Assembly (NCBI GenBank): GCA_035498035.1
Contig: DATKAN010000010.1
Location: 1 to 64,000, forward strand
DNA: 64,000 bases
Direction of reading: 5' to 3'
DNA from: Nitrospiria bacterium
GTDB lineage: Bacteria > Nitrospirota > Nitrospiria > JACQBZ01
Positions within the stretch are counted from its first letter, which is position 1; each line of letters opens with the position of its first letter. This document shows, piece after piece, positions 47,324 through 58,083 of the stretch. The notes under the pieces are model-generated. The model was not told where the DNA came from. It saw only the letters and a list, made by a program, of their open reading frames with translations, and made no database searches. The position numbers and the translations under genes are program-made.

Positions 47324-49588
47324 ATGGAAACGAGAAACGATCCTTTCAGGCGCCATTGGGGCACGGCGGTCTTTCTGTTCGTCGCGGCCTTCCCGGCGGT
47401 CCTGCACGCTCAAACCCCGATTCGTCACGAGTTAAAGGTGATCCTCCAGCCGGAAAACAATTCCTTGGAAGTCGAGGATACGATCAGCCTCCCCGAATCC
47501 CTCCTCTCCGCTTCAAAGGGGAAATTGCAATTTAGGCTTCACGATGGGTTTCAACCGGAATCAGCGACGGCCGGGGTCAAGTTGATGCGGGAAACGAGAC
47601 CGAAACGCTTGGAGAAGGATTCCGCCCCGGATTATGCAGAGGCTCCGTCGGATCGGTTTACCCTCGGTCTTCCGCCTCATCAACGGGTCTTCGTCATCCG
47701 ATATAAGGGTCGGGTCGACCCTCCGGTAAAATCGGCCCAACCAACCGACGATCCCGGTTTCGATGCCGGGGTCGTCTCCCCGGAGGGGACCTTTCTGTCC
47801 GGTTCGACCCGATGGTATCCATGGGTCAACGACGACCCGGTCACCTTCTCGCTGGACGTGGACCTTCCGGAACCGTGGGAGGCGGTCAGCCAGGGGGTAC
47901 GGACGCGGCATGAACGGGAACATGGGCGGATCGAGACACGATGGGAATCTTTTCAGCCGCAGGAGGAAATTATTTTGATCGGCGGTCCGTTTACCGAATA
48001 CGACCGCTCGGCCGGGGCGATCCAGGTCATGGCCTTTCTGCGAACCCCGGATGCAGAACTGGCCGACCGCTACCTGGAGGCCGGAGCCACCGATCTGGAG
48101 ATGTACGAGAAGCTGCTCGGCCCCTACCCCTACAGGAAATTTGCGGTGGTCGAGAATTTTTGGGAGACGGGCTACGGACTGCCGTCCCTGACGCTGCTGG
48201 GATCGGCCGTCCTTCGCCTGCCCTTTATATTGGACTCCTCCTACCCTCACGAAATTCTGCATAACTGGTGGGGCAACGGGGTCTTTGTCGACGAAGCAAA
48301 AGGGAACTGGAGCGAAGGGCTGACGACGTACATGGCCGATTATCTCATCCAGGAGCAGCGGGGAGCCGCATCGGCCTACCGACGCACGGCGCTCCAGAAA
48401 TACACTGATTATGTCACCGAGCACAAGGATTTTCCGCTGACCGAATTCCGCGCGCGGCACAGTCCGGCCACGGAAGCGGTCGGCTACGGTAAGGCGATGA
48501 TGTTCTTTCACATGCTGCGAGAACGGCTCGGGGGCGACGCGTTTGTGAACGCCTTGAGGAATTTCTTTCGTGAAAACCAATTCCGGCCGGCGACCTTCGA
48601 CGATCTGCGTGCCGCGTTCGCCGCGGTTGCGGGAGAAGACCTCAAAAACGAATTCGCCCAATGGATCGGCCGAAAGGGTGCGCCCGCGTTGAGCCTGAGC
48701 AGCGCCCAGACTCAAGTCCGGGGAACCGGATATCTTGTCACGGCCGTTCTAGAGCAAACGCAACCCGGCCCGGCGTATCGCCTGCGCGTTCCCATCGCCG
48801 TGACGATTGAAGGCCGGGAGATGGCCTATCGGTTCTCGGCCAAAATGGATGAAAAACGCTCCGGGCTTGCGGTGATTGTCCCGGGTCGCCCCCTGCGCCT
48901 GGATGTCGATCCGGAATTTGATCTGTTTCGTCGCCTGAGTCGCGACGAAATTCCGCCCGCCCTTTCGCAGTCCTTGGGCGCCGATAAGGCCCTGTTTATT
49001 CTTCCATCCGACGCGGACGAAGACCTTCGCCGGGCCTACCGAAGCTTCGCCGAATCGCTGTCGGCCTTTTTGCAGCCGTCGTCATCCGTTTCAATAGAAA
49101 TCAAACCCGATCGCGTGGTCTCCGCGCTTCCGACCGACCGCGCGGTTTGGATCCTGGGATGGGAAAATCGCTTCGCGCCGGACCTCCCGAAGGCCGTGGC
49201 GGGACGCGAGCTGTCCGTTTCGCCGAACGGGCTTCAGATCGGGGCCACGAGGGTGGAACGGAAGGGCCATGCGATCGTCCTCGCGGCGCGTCAGCCTCGA
49301 AACGCGAATGCGGCCCTCACATGGGTCGCGGCCGATTCCCTGACGGCCCTATCCGGCCTGGGTCGCAAGCTGCCCCATTACGGCTCCTACAGCTACCTCG
49401 TCTTTGAAGGGGGAGAGCCGAAGAATGTCCTCAAAGGCCAGTGGGACGTCCCGAGCTCTCCCCTGTCGATCTTCGTGAAGCAACCCGAGGGCGGCGTAAT
49501 CCCGACCCCGCGGGCGAAGCTCGAAACCCGCCGCCCGCTGGCCGAACGGCCGGAGACGCCGGCCGCAGCCTCCGGCCAGCATCCGTGA
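47324..49588 (+). CDS. exported M1-family metallopeptidase
   Basis: A 754-residue protein with a signal peptide (cleavage near LHAQ), an N-terminal beta domain (RHELKVILQPENNSLEVEDTISLP, FVIRYKGRVDPP) and an M1 gluzincin core: SYPHEILHNWWGN (HExxH near residue 309) and WSEGLTTYMADYL, whose Glu is the third zinc ligand 18 residues on. The GAMEN exopeptidase motif is not obvious. A further C-terminal region (about 560-754) looks like an additional beta or Rossmann-like domain. Probably trims peptides in the periplasm; it sits between peptide-importer genes. Confidence 0.87.
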   Translation: METRNDPFRRHWGTAVFLFVAAFPAVLHAQTPIRHELKVILQPENNSLEVEDTISLPESLLSASKGKLQFRLHDGFQPESATAGVKLMRETRPKRLEKDSAPDYAEAPSDRFTLGLPPHQRVFVIRYKGRVDPPVKSAQPTDDPGFDAGVVSPEGTFLSGSTRWYPWVNDDPVTFSLDVDLPEPWEAVSQGVRTRHEREHGRIETRWESFQPQEEIILIGGPFTEYDRSAGAIQVMAFLRTPDAELADRYLEAGATDLEMYEKLLGPYPYRKFAVVENFWETGYGLPSLTLLGSAVLRLPFILDSSYPHEILHNWWGNGVFVDEAKGNWSEGLTTYMADYLIQEQRGAASAYRRTALQKYTDYVTEHKDFPLTEFRARHSPATEAVGYGKAMMFFHMLRERLGGDAFVNALRNFFRENQFRPATFDDLRAAFAAVAGEDLKNEFAQWIGRKGAPALSLSSAQTQVRGTGYLVTAVLEQTQPGPAYRLRVPIAVTIEGREMAYRFSAKMDEKRSGLAVIVPGRPLRLDVDPEFDLFRRLSRDEIPPALSQSLGADKALFILPSDADEDLRRAYRSFAESLSAFLQPSSSVSIEIKPDRVVSALPTDRAVWILGWENRFAPDLPKAVAGRELSVSPNGLQIGATRVERKGHAIVLAARQPRNANAALTWVAADSLTALSGLGRKLPHYGSYSYLVFEGGEPKNVLKGQWDVPSSPLSIFVKQPEGGVIPTPRAKLETRRPLAERPETPAAASGQHP

Positions 49589-49601
49589 CCGTTACCGCCC
49601 T

Positions 49602-51200
49602 CTATTGATACCACTCGGCCTTGTTCTTGGGCACGTACCAGTCGGTGGGAAAGTTATACCAGATGCCGATGGGCGAGGGAGAAATTCCCTTGAACCGCTT
49701 GTGCACCACCGGAAGGGTATCGGGATAGTACAGAAAGGTGTAGGGCTGATCCTCCGCGATGAGCGCATGGATCTTGTTGTAGATTTCCTTTCGACGGTCC
49801 TGATCGCAGGTCTTCCGGCCTTCCAGCAGAAGCCGGTCGACCTCCGGATTTTTGTACGAAACGAAGTTAAACTCCCCTTCCTTGGTCTTGCTGGAATGCC
49901 AGATGTCGTAGGAATCCGGATCGCGTCCCAACGACCATCCCAGAATAATCGCCTCGAACTTTTTCTTGTCGATAAACTGGTGGAGAAAGGCCTGCCACTC
50001 CAGGACGCGGACCTCGACCTGGATCCCGATCTTCCTTAGATTCTGTTGAATGATCTCGGCCGTCTTCCGCCGTTCGTCGTTTCCTTGATTCGTCAGAATG
50101 GTAAATTGAAACGGCTGGCCGTCCTTGTCCAGAATGCCGTCGTTGTTCGTGTCCTTCCAACCCGCCTCCTCCAAAAGTTGTTTGGCCTTTTCCGGGTTGT
50201 ATTCAAACTTCGGCACGTCCGGATTGTAGGCCCAGGATTCCGGGGGCACCGGTTGGGTCGCGGGCCTTCCGAGACCGAACAAAACTCCGTCGATCACCGA
50301 TCGTCGGTTGATCGCATACGCGATGGCCTGACGGACCCGTTTGTCCTTAAACCGGGAGTCCAACAGATTGTAACCCAAATAGGTATAAGCAAACGCGGGG
50401 TAGCGGTATTTGTTAAAATACCGCTTGAAATACGCGGTATCGGTCTGACGTTGATACTGGATCGGGGTCAGCCCCATAAAATCCAGCCCGCCGGCTTTTA
50501 ATTCCAGGAACATCGTCGCGTTGTCCGGAATGATCCGATAGATATACTCCTCCACGCGCGGTTTGCCTTCGAAATAGGCATCGTTCGCGCTCAGGACGAT
50601 CTTCTGTCCGGTGACCCATTCCTTCATTCGATAGGGACCGGTGCCGACCGGATTTCGATTGAATGGGCTCGTGTTGAGATCGGTGTTCTCCAGAAGATGC
50701 TTCGGGATGATCCCCATGCCCCAGCTCGCCAGCCCCGGGGCGAAGGGCTCCTTATAGGTAACCTGAACGGTATACGGATCCGCCGCCGTGATCTTTCCCA
50801 CTCGTTCAAAGTCGCCGCTGTAGGGCGTCGCCACCTTTGGGTCGATGGCTTTTTGATAGGTGAAGAGAACGTCGGCCGCCGTGAATTCCTGACCGTCCTG
50901 CCATTTCACCCCCTTGCGAAGCCTGAAGGTGACCTTTCGACAATCCGGCGAGGCGGTGAAGGACTCGGCCAAGTCCCCCACCAGATTAATGTTCTTGTCG
51001 TACTTCACCAAACCATTGAAGATCCAACCGCTGATATCCCCGGAGGCCGAGTCCGAGGCCAGCATCGGGATCAAACGCTGGGCATCGCCGATCGATCCCA
51101 GGGTGATCGCGTCCGGTTTTTCCGGTTCTCCCGCAGGGACGGCGACGGCCTCAAGACACAAGGCCGCGGCCGCGATGACGATGGCAAGCGACCGAATCAT
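49602..51200 (-). CDS. peptide-binding protein of ABC transporter (SBP family 5)
   Basis: A 532-residue periplasmic binding protein with signal peptide MIRSLAIVIAAAALCLEAVA and the family-5 layout: SGDISGWIFNGLVKYDKNINLVGDLAESFTASPDCRKVTFRLRKGVKWQDGQEFTAADVLFTYQKAIDP, then GTGPYRMKEW and VRQAIAYAINRRSVIDGVLFGLG. It lacks a lipobox, so it is probably soluble. Ten bases after secG, so it may be the last gene of the gap-pgk-tpiA-secG transcript, on the strand opposite to the permeases. Confidence 0.92.
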   Translation of the reverse strand: MIRSLAIVIAAAALCLEAVAVPAGEPEKPDAITLGSIGDAQRLIPMLASDSASGDISGWIFNGLVKYDKNINLVGDLAESFTASPDCRKVTFRLRKGVKWQDGQEFTAADVLFTYQKAIDPKVATPYSGDFERVGKITAADPYTVQVTYKEPFAPGLASWGMGIIPKHLLENTDLNTSPFNRNPVGTGPYRMKEWVTGQKIVLSANDAYFEGKPRVEEYIYRIIPDNATMFLELKAGGLDFMGLTPIQYQRQTDTAYFKRYFNKYRYPAFAYTYLGYNLLDSRFKDKRVRQAIAYAINRRSVIDGVLFGLGRPATQPVPPESWAYNPDVPKFEYNPEKAKQLLEEAGWKDTNNDGILDKDGQPFQFTILTNQGNDERRKTAEIIQQNLRKIGIQVEVRVLEWQAFLHQFIDKKKFEAIILGWSLGRDPDSYDIWHSSKTKEGEFNFVSYKNPEVDRLLLEGRKTCDQDRRKEIYNKIHALIAEDQPYTFLYYPDTLPVVHKRFKGISPSPIGIWYNFPTDWYVPKNKAEWYQ

Positions 51201-51210
51201 CGCCGCACGG

Positions 51211-51645
51211 TCATGGAGCCGTTTTGGGTGGGGTTTCCTGAGCCGGCGCCGGCGCGGCCGGGGCTGGGGTCGTTGGGGTCGGCGTGGCCGGGGCGCTTGA
51301 CGGCCCTTCGGCCGGTTTCGCCGGCGCCGTCGCCGACGGGGCGGCCGCCTCCCCCGTAGCGGGCGGCGCCGCGGGGGCTTCCTGCTTCTTCAGATCCAAA
51401 ACGCTCGTGGAAAGGAAGCGTCCCTTGGACAGCACGGACAGACTCAGGGAAGTGACCATAAAGATAACGGCGGCCCACACGGTCAGCTTGCTTAAAAACG
51501 TACCCGGACCGCGGCTGCCGAATACGGTCTGACTGGATCCTCCGAACGAGGCGCCGATCTCGGCCCCTTTCCCGGCTTGAAGCAGGATCACGCCGACCAT
51601 GATAAAGCTGACGATCACATGCAGGATGATCAACATTATATACAT
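51211..51645 (-). CDS. secG: preprotein translocase subunit SecG
   Basis: A 144-residue SecG: MYIMLIILHVIVSFIMVGVILLQAGKGAEIGASFGGSSQTVFGSRGPGTFLSKLTVWAAVIFMVTSLSLSVL has the two transmembrane helices and the conserved LLQ-GKGA---FGG--Q--FG loop. It continues in a Pro/Ala-rich tail of about 60 residues, longer than in E. coli. ATG 51645 has AGGAGG upstream; the open frame to 51723 is part of a structured repeat. Downstream of tpiA, a linkage seen in many bacteria. Confidence 0.92.
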   Translation of the reverse strand: MYIMLIILHVIVSFIMVGVILLQAGKGAEIGASFGGSSQTVFGSRGPGTFLSKLTVWAAVIFMVTSLSLSVLSKGRFLSTSVLDLKKQEAPAAPPATGEAAAPSATAPAKPAEGPSSAPATPTPTTPAPAAPAPAQETPPKTAP

Positions 51646-51665
51646 CTTCTTCCTCCTAATTATCA

Positions 51666-51715
51666 GCGGGGGCCCGAGCGTCCGCAAAGGATCCTGGATC
51701 TCACGATGCCCCCGC
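51666..51715. repeat. stem-loop repeat of the GNGGGGGC family, copy 1
   Basis: GCGGGGGC (51666-51673) pairs with GCCCCCGC (51708-51715). The interior contains CCCGAGCG and GAT next to the 3' arm, as in the copies at 63870-63917 and 63194-63232. It lies between tpiA and secG. Confidence 0.55.
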
Positions 51716-51753
51716 GCTCGCACCGGCCAAGCCGATTGGGCGCTTTCCTTATC

Positions 51754-52665
51754 TCACCTCTTCATTTTTTCCAATGTTTTAACGATGGCCGCAAATCCGT
51801 CGGCTTTAAGCGAGGCCCCGCCGACCAGGACACCGTCCAGCTCCTTGATCACCGCCAGCTCCGCGATATTCTCGGTCGTCACGCTCCCGCCGTAGACCAC
51901 CCGGACCGCCTCGGCCCCTTCCGGACCCAGGATCTTTTCCAGCCGTTGACGGATCAACTCATGAACCTCTGAAATCTGGCCGGCCGTCGCCACCTGGCCG
52001 GTTCCGATCGCCCAGACCGGCTCATAGGCGACCACCAGCCGATCAAAGGGCCCGGGGGCCGCCTCCGCGAGCGCCGCTTCGAGCTGCGCCGTCACGACGT
52101 CCGTCGTCCTGTGCGTCCGGCGCTGCTCCGGCGTTTCTCCCACACAGAGGACGGCGCTTAACCCGCGCTTTAATACGCCGGTCAATTTCCGCCCCACCAC
52201 TTCGTCCGTTTCGCCAAATATCGATCGCCGTTCGGAATGGCCTACCAGGACGAACCGGCAACCGGCATCTTTGAGTTGGATCGCCGAAACTTCGCCGGTG
52301 TAGGCCCCTTGGTCGTCCCAATGGGCGTTCTGCGCCGCCAACAGAATGCCGGTCCCTTTCAGGACCTCGGCGACGGCTGGCAGTGCGGTGTAACTGGGCG
52401 CGATCACGATCTCGACCCGCCGCGTGTCTCCCAAGAGCCGGGTCAGCTGCCGGGCGACCGCCGTCGATTCGGCGAGGGTCATGTGCATCTTCCAGTTCCC
52501 GATCGCGATCGGCCGTCTTACAGGCTGCTGAAAAAGCCCATCTGCTTTGTTCTCGGTCCGTCGGAGATCCTCACGTACGTTCTTAGTACGCTGCGGTCTC
52601 CTCGGTCCCTGCGGCCTCGCATCTGGAGCTTTTTGAGCAGCCTGAAAAGACCGAGAGTTTTTCAT
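51754..52665 (-). CDS. tpiA: triosephosphate isomerase with repeat-derived N-terminal extension
   Basis: The TIM core begins at RRPIAIGNWKMHMT (about residue 50) with catalytic Lys in NWK, His in VGHSERR and Glu in AYEPVWAIGTG, then LYGGSVT and GASL. Interconverts DHAP and glyceraldehyde 3-phosphate. The codon where TIM normally starts is GTA, preceded by a 124-bp palindromic element (52521-52644). The only in-frame canonical start that includes the core is ATG 52665, giving 303 residues, about 50 more than usual, with the extra part encoded by the element. Between pgk (38 bases) and secG. Confidence 0.9.
   Translation of the reverse strand: MKNSRSFQAAQKAPDARPQGPRRPQRTKNVREDLRRTENKADGLFQQPVRRPIAIGNWKMHMTLAESTAVARQLTRLLGDTRRVEIVIAPSYTALPAVAEVLKGTGILLAAQNAHWDDQGAYTGEVSAIQLKDAGCRFVLVGHSERRSIFGETDEVVGRKLTGVLKRGLSAVLCVGETPEQRRTHRTTDVVTAQLEAALAEAAPGPFDRLVVAYEPVWAIGTGQVATAGQISEVHELIRQRLEKILGPEGAEAVRVVYGGSVTTENIAELAVIKELDGVLVGGASLKADGFAAIVKTLEKMKR
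52521..52644. repeat. 124-bp palindromic (MITE/REP-like) element over the tpiA 5' end
   Basis: Terminal inverted repeats CAGGCTGCTGAAAAAGC and GCTTTTTGAGCAGCCTG differ at one position. Inner arms (GGAGATCC and GGTCTCC) and an apex CGTAC-GTTCTTA-GTACG complete a long hairpin. It has no coding capacity for a transposase. It is open in the tpiA frame over its whole length. I see no second copy in this window. Confidence 0.75.
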
Positions 52666-52703
52666 TCACCCGCTTCTTCGAAAGGGAGAATTCCGCTTCG
52701 CGA

Positions 52704-53918
52704 TCACACCCGCTGAGGCTCCTCGGCGCGGCTGGGCAACACGGCCAGACCGGGGAGTTCATTTCCCTCCAACAGCTGCAGGGCCGCGCCGCCTCCGGTT
52801 GAGATGAACGAAATGTTTTCGGACTCCCCGGCCCGGTAAACGGCCAGGGCCGTATCCGCCCCGCCCACGATCGTCAAGGCGTAGGCATTCGCGACCGCAT
52901 GGGCCACGGCAAACGTTCCACGGGAGTAGGCGTCCATCTCAAAGAGCCCCATCGGCCCGTTCCAAAGAATCGTTTTGGCGTTGGCCAGCGCCTCCGTGAA
53001 CAATTTAACCGAGGCCGGACCGATGTCCAGCGCCATCCAGTCCTTCGGAATTTCCTGCATCGGGACAATCTTCGTCTCGGCGCTGGGATCCCGGCTCTGC
53101 GCCACGACGCAATCGACCGGAAGGTAGAACTTCACGCCACGAGCCCGGGCGTGATTCCGGATATCCATCGCCATCTGGAGCATTCCGTCTTCGACCAGCG
53201 ATCCACCCACTTCATAGCCCAGCGCCTTGTAAAAGGTAAAGGCCATTCCTCCGCCGATAATCACCTTGTCCACTTTCTTTCCCAGATTTTCGACGACTCC
53301 CAGCTTTCCCGAAACCTTCGCCCCGCCCAGGATCGCCACGAAGGGCCGGGCCGGATTGGCCATTGCCCCTTCCAGATAATCGATCTCCTTTTTCATCAGA
53401 AATCCGGCCGCGCACTGCGGAACGAACTTCGTGATGCCGGTCACGGAGGCGTGGTTGCGGTGGGCGGTCCCGAAGGCATCGTTCACGTACACATCGGCCA
53501 GACGGGCCAGGGCCTTGGAAAAGGCTTCGTCGTTTTTCTGTTCCCCGGGATGGAAGCGGAGGTTCTCCAAAAGGAGGACGTCGCCCGATTTCATTTGGCC
53601 CACCATCTTCTCCACCTGGGGGCCGATACAATCCGGGGCAAAGGCCACTTCTTTGCCCAGCAACCGTTGGAGGCGCTTCACCACCGGCGCAAGGCTCAGA
53701 CGGGGATCGATCTTTCCATTGGGCCTTCCCAAATGGGAGCAGAGGATGACCTTCGCCCCCTCGTCGATGGCATAATTAATGGTGGGCAGCGCCGAACGGA
53801 TGCGGGTGTCGTCCGTAATGTTGAGGTGCTCGTCCAGCGGCACGTTGAAATCCACACGGATGATCACGCGTTTTTTCTTGATCTTCAGATCTTCGATGGT
53901 CACTTTGTGCATATTCAT
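52704..53918 (-). CDS. pgk: phosphoglycerate kinase
   Basis: A 404-residue glycolytic kinase: [119 protein letters not shown] and [13 protein letters not shown] are complete. ATG at 53918 or 53912. Downstream of gap, upstream of tpiA, the usual order. Confidence 0.96.
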   Translation of the reverse strand: MNMHKVTIEDLKIKKKRVIIRVDFNVPLDEHLNITDDTRIRSALPTINYAIDEGAKVILCSHLGRPNGKIDPRLSLAPVVKRLQRLLGKEVAFAPDCIGPQVEKMVGQMKSGDVLLLENLRFHPGEQKNDEAFSKALARLADVYVNDAFGTAHRNHASVTGITKFVPQCAAGFLMKKEIDYLEGAMANPARPFVAILGGAKVSGKLGVVENLGKKVDKVIIGGGMAFTFYKALGYEVGGSLVEDGMLQMAMDIRNHARARGVKFYLPVDCVVAQSRDPSAETKIVPMQEIPKDWMALDIGPASVKLFTEALANAKTILWNGPMGLFEMDAYSRGTFAVAHAVANAYALTIVGGADTALAVYRAGESENISFISTGGGAALQLLEGNELPGLAVLPSRAEEPQRV

Positions 53919-54006
53919 GGGATGCCCCGTCTACGATGATCGGTTTTGATTCAGGACGGGTGCACGGTCAACGCGACAGGACCGGGCCGCCGTTGTCGCA
54001 GGCCCA

Positions 54007-55020
<1,014 letters not shown>

Positions 55021-55120
55021 TTATCATCGGTTTGGGAATCCATATCCCTGCTAAAAAGGGATTTTTATAGTAGGTGAAATCGCCCTCAAAAGTCAACTGG
55101 TCCGGTACAGCCCATCCGGA

Positions 55121-57532
55121 TCAACCGCCCGCATCGATTCGGAAAAACTCGGCCGGCTTGGGCTGGGGATGGGACACCTTCGTGGGTTCGGTACCCTTCA
55201 CAAAGATCTCGATCACGGCGTCATCCGCCCCTTCCGGCGCGAGGAGGCCGGTCTGCGGGTCGATCTTGGCGAACACCACGTTCTCCGGAATCGGAAAGGT
55301 CATTTCGGGCACCACGTCGAACGCCGCCCGCATGAAGCTGATCCAGATCGGCAGCGCGGCCGATGCGCCAGCCTCCCGATCGCCCAGCGATCGGACATCG
55401 TCGAAACCCACCCAGACGCCGGCGACAAGATTCGGAGCAAATCCGACGAACCAGGCATCCGTGAAATCGTTGGTCGTCCCGGTCTTCCCGGCCAAGGGAC
55501 GACCCAGCACTTTGGCCCGCCATCCCGTCCCCTTCTGAATCACGTCCTCCATCATGTTGGTGATCACGTAAGCGGTTTCCTTCGCGATCACCTCGTTGGC
55601 TACCGGCTCGTGCTCTTCCAGCACCCGACCGGACGAATCCGCAACCGACAGGACCGAGATCGGCTCCACGCGAATCCCTTCGTTGGCGAAAACGCCGAAG
55701 ACCGAGGCGAGCTCGATCAGGCTCACGCTCGAGGAACCGAGCGCCATGGAAAGATCCGGTGTCAGCGGGCTGGTGATGCCCACGCGTTTGGCGAATTCCA
55801 CGACATTCTTGATCCCCACCCGATCCAGCAGTTTCACCGTCGCCAAATTGCGCGAATGGGCCAGGGCCTCGCGCAGGCTGATGGGGCCGAAAAATTTGGA
55901 TTCGTAATTCTCCGGCCGCCAGACCTTCTTCTGCTCCTGGTCCACGAACACGATCGGGGAGTCCACCATGATCGTGGCCGGGGTAAACCCGCGCTCGATG
56001 GCGGTGGCGTAGATGATCGGCTTGAAGGCCGAGCCCGGTTGGCGGCGGGCCGAGAGGGCCCGGTTGAATTCGCTCCGCTTAAAATCGTAGCCCCCGACCA
56101 TGGCCTTGATCGCCCCGGTCCTCGGATCCAACGCGATCAAGGCGCCCTCCACGACCGGTTCCTGATCCAGGCTGAGGACGGCTGTCTTGCCGCGGGGATC
56201 CAGCCTCCGAATCTTCACGCGGATCACATCGCCGACATGGAGGATGTCCGACGGCTTGGCATTGGGGTTAAGTTCGACGTCTTTGAGAAGGTCCGGTCCC
56301 TTCAGCCGTTTTTTGGCCCAGGCCATGCCCTCGGGTGAAATCCGTCCGGTCCGGCCGGCCGCCACGACGGTCGCTCCCTGTTCGTCCACGGCCGTGACCA
56401 GGCCGTCGATCACGTCCCCTTCCTTGACCGCGGCCATCCCCATGGTCCCGGTGCCGGTCTCCTGATCCTGGGCCATTTCTTTGGGGCTTTTGTGCGCGAT
56501 CGGTCCGCGATAGCCCTGACGTTTATCCACCTCGCGGAGGCCCTCCTGTAAGGCCTGGTTGGCCGCCTTCTGCAGGGCGAGATTCAACGTGGTATAAACG
56601 CTGAGCCCGCCTTTGTACACCATGTCCTCGCTGTAGGCCGCGCTCAGATACTGCCGGAGGTATTCCATGAAGTACGGCGCGACCTCTTCTTCTTTCTCGA
56701 GTTTTTGAAAATAGAGGTCCTGTCCGTAGACGCGGCGGAATTGATCCTCGGTAATGAATCCCTCCTCCACCATACGGCGAAGGACGACGCCCTGGCGTTG
56801 CTTCGCGCGTTCGGGGTTTATGTAGGGGGAATACTCCGTCGGAGCCCGGGGCACGCCGGCCAGGTAGGCCACCTCGGCCAGATTGAGCTGATCCACGTTC
56901 TTGCCGAAATAGGTCCGGGCGGCGGACTGGACGCCGTAGGCTCCGTGCCCGAAATAGATTTGATTTAGATACAACTCCAGGATTTCGTCCTTGGTCAAAA
57001 CCTTCTCGATTTGCCAGGCCAGCAGCGCCTCCTTGATCTTTCGCTTGAGGCTCTTTTCGGAGGATAGGAACAAGGAGCGGGCCAGCTGCTGGGTGATCGT
57101 ACTCGCGCCCTGCCGGATACGGAGGGTCTCGATGTTGGTCAAAAAGGCCCGGAGAATTCCCAGCGGGTCGATTCCTTTGTGTTCATAAAAACGGGAATCC
57201 TCCACCGCGATAATCGCGTGGATCAGGTCCGGCGGCATCTGGCTGAACGGAACAACGACGCGCCGCTCGATGTAAAACTGGCCGATCAGTTGCCGATTTT
57301 CACCGTAAACCTTCGTCACGAGACTGGGCTGGTATTCTCGAAGGCTTTCGATGGAGGGAAGATCTCTTGAGAAATACCAGAGGGTCCCGCCCAGCCCTCC
57401 CGCCCCGAGGATTAAGAGGACGGCGGCGAGGAGCAACAGTTTGATCTTCCAGGACCACTTCGGCTTCGAAGGTTCGTCAAACTCGATTCCCTGAAAGATC
57501 CTGTCCTTATCATGCTTTCCTTCATATGGCAC
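55121..57532 (-). CDS. mrcA: penicillin-binding protein 1A (bifunctional)
   Basis: An 803-residue class-A PBP: cytoplasmic tail, transmembrane helix (about 29-52), GT51 domain with EDSRFYEHKGIDPLGILRAFLTN and QGASTITQQLARSLFLS, KRKIKEALLAWQIEKVLTKDEILELYLNQIYFG; an inserted OB-like domain (about 365-455, VKEGDVIDGLVTAVDEQGATVVAAG); and a transpeptidase domain with active Ser in GSAFKPIIYA, SRN and AGKTGTTND. It polymerises and crosslinks peptidoglycan at the inner membrane. Start GTG 57532. Confidence 0.94.
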   Translation of the reverse strand: MPYEGKHDKDRIFQGIEFDEPSKPKWSWKIKLLLLAAVLLILGAGGLGGTLWYFSRDLPSIESLREYQPSLVTKVYGENRQLIGQFYIERRVVVPFSQMPPDLIHAIIAVEDSRFYEHKGIDPLGILRAFLTNIETLRIRQGASTITQQLARSLFLSSEKSLKRKIKEALLAWQIEKVLTKDEILELYLNQIYFGHGAYGVQSAARTYFGKNVDQLNLAEVAYLAGVPRAPTEYSPYINPERAKQRQGVVLRRMVEEGFITEDQFRRVYGQDLYFQKLEKEEEVAPYFMEYLRQYLSAAYSEDMVYKGGLSVYTTLNLALQKAANQALQEGLREVDKRQGYRGPIAHKSPKEMAQDQETGTGTMGMAAVKEGDVIDGLVTAVDEQGATVVAAGRTGRISPEGMAWAKKRLKGPDLLKDVELNPNAKPSDILHVGDVIRVKIRRLDPRGKTAVLSLDQEPVVEGALIALDPRTGAIKAMVGGYDFKRSEFNRALSARRQPGSAFKPIIYATAIERGFTPATIMVDSPIVFVDQEQKKVWRPENYESKFFGPISLREALAHSRNLATVKLLDRVGIKNVVEFAKRVGITSPLTPDLSMALGSSSVSLIELASVFGVFANEGIRVEPISVLSVADSSGRVLEEHEPVANEVIAKETAYVITNMMEDVIQKGTGWRAKVLGRPLAGKTGTTNDFTDAWFVGFAPNLVAGVWVGFDDVRSLGDREAGASAALPIWISFMRAAFDVVPEMTFPIPENVVFAKIDPQTGLLAPEGADDAVIEIFVKGTEPTKVSHPQPKPAEFFRIDAGG

Positions 57533-57644
57533 GTTTCACCCCAAATCGACGGCGATGGAGCCGCTTCCGTACTATTTATTACGGTTAATAAATTATTATA
57601 CTTTGAAACGGTTTCGGCCCACAAGAAACCCGGCGGCCCTTCCT

Positions 57645-58025
57645 CTACAATTGCAAATTCTCCATGATCCTGAGATGCTTCAGGAGCTGACCGTAACGCT
57701 GGTCCGACATCGGCTCGAACTGAAGCCCGACCATGAAAAGCCGACCAGCAGCCTTGGCCCATCGGACCCGAGCCGCGACCTTCAATTCCGGGTCGGGTTG
57801 ATCCTCTCCGAGGAGTTTGAGGGTCATGACAACGAGCTGTTTGGCCTTGACCGGTCGACACAGATAGACGCCGAACCCTCCGCGACCGATGCTGGCGAGG
57901 TAGGCCTCCTGGGGTTTATCTCCTCGCGCCGTCAGCGTCACCATGCCCATCGTGGTCAGACGAAGGTGTTCGCGCCGCTCGGAAATTGTGACCTCGTTCG
58001 TTTTTATTCTCGAGAGGTTGTTCAC
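57645..58025 (-). CDS. PilZ-domain protein with altered second motif
   Basis: A 126-residue PilZ protein. The first c-di-GMP motif RxxxR is present (RREHLR near residue 18), but the second motif, normally NxSxxG, reads SIGRGG here, whereas its neighbour has NISRGG. The remaining barrel (GVYLCRPVKAKQLVVMTLKLLGE, VAARVRWAKAAGRLFMVGLQFEPM) is intact. Start GTG 58025. Binding of c-di-GMP may be weak or lost. Closely followed by PBP1A on the same strand, preceded by the second PilZ gene. Confidence 0.82.
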   Translation of the reverse strand: MNNLSRIKTNEVTISERREHLRLTTMGMVTLTARGDKPQEAYLASIGRGGFGVYLCRPVKAKQLVVMTLKLLGEDQPDPELKVAARVRWAKAAGRLFMVGLQFEPMSDQRYGQLLKHLRIMENLQL

Positions 58026-58083
58026 GGTTTCTTACGGTCGTTTCCGGGGAACCAACACCCCGAGACCCCCATATTCGACCCTG

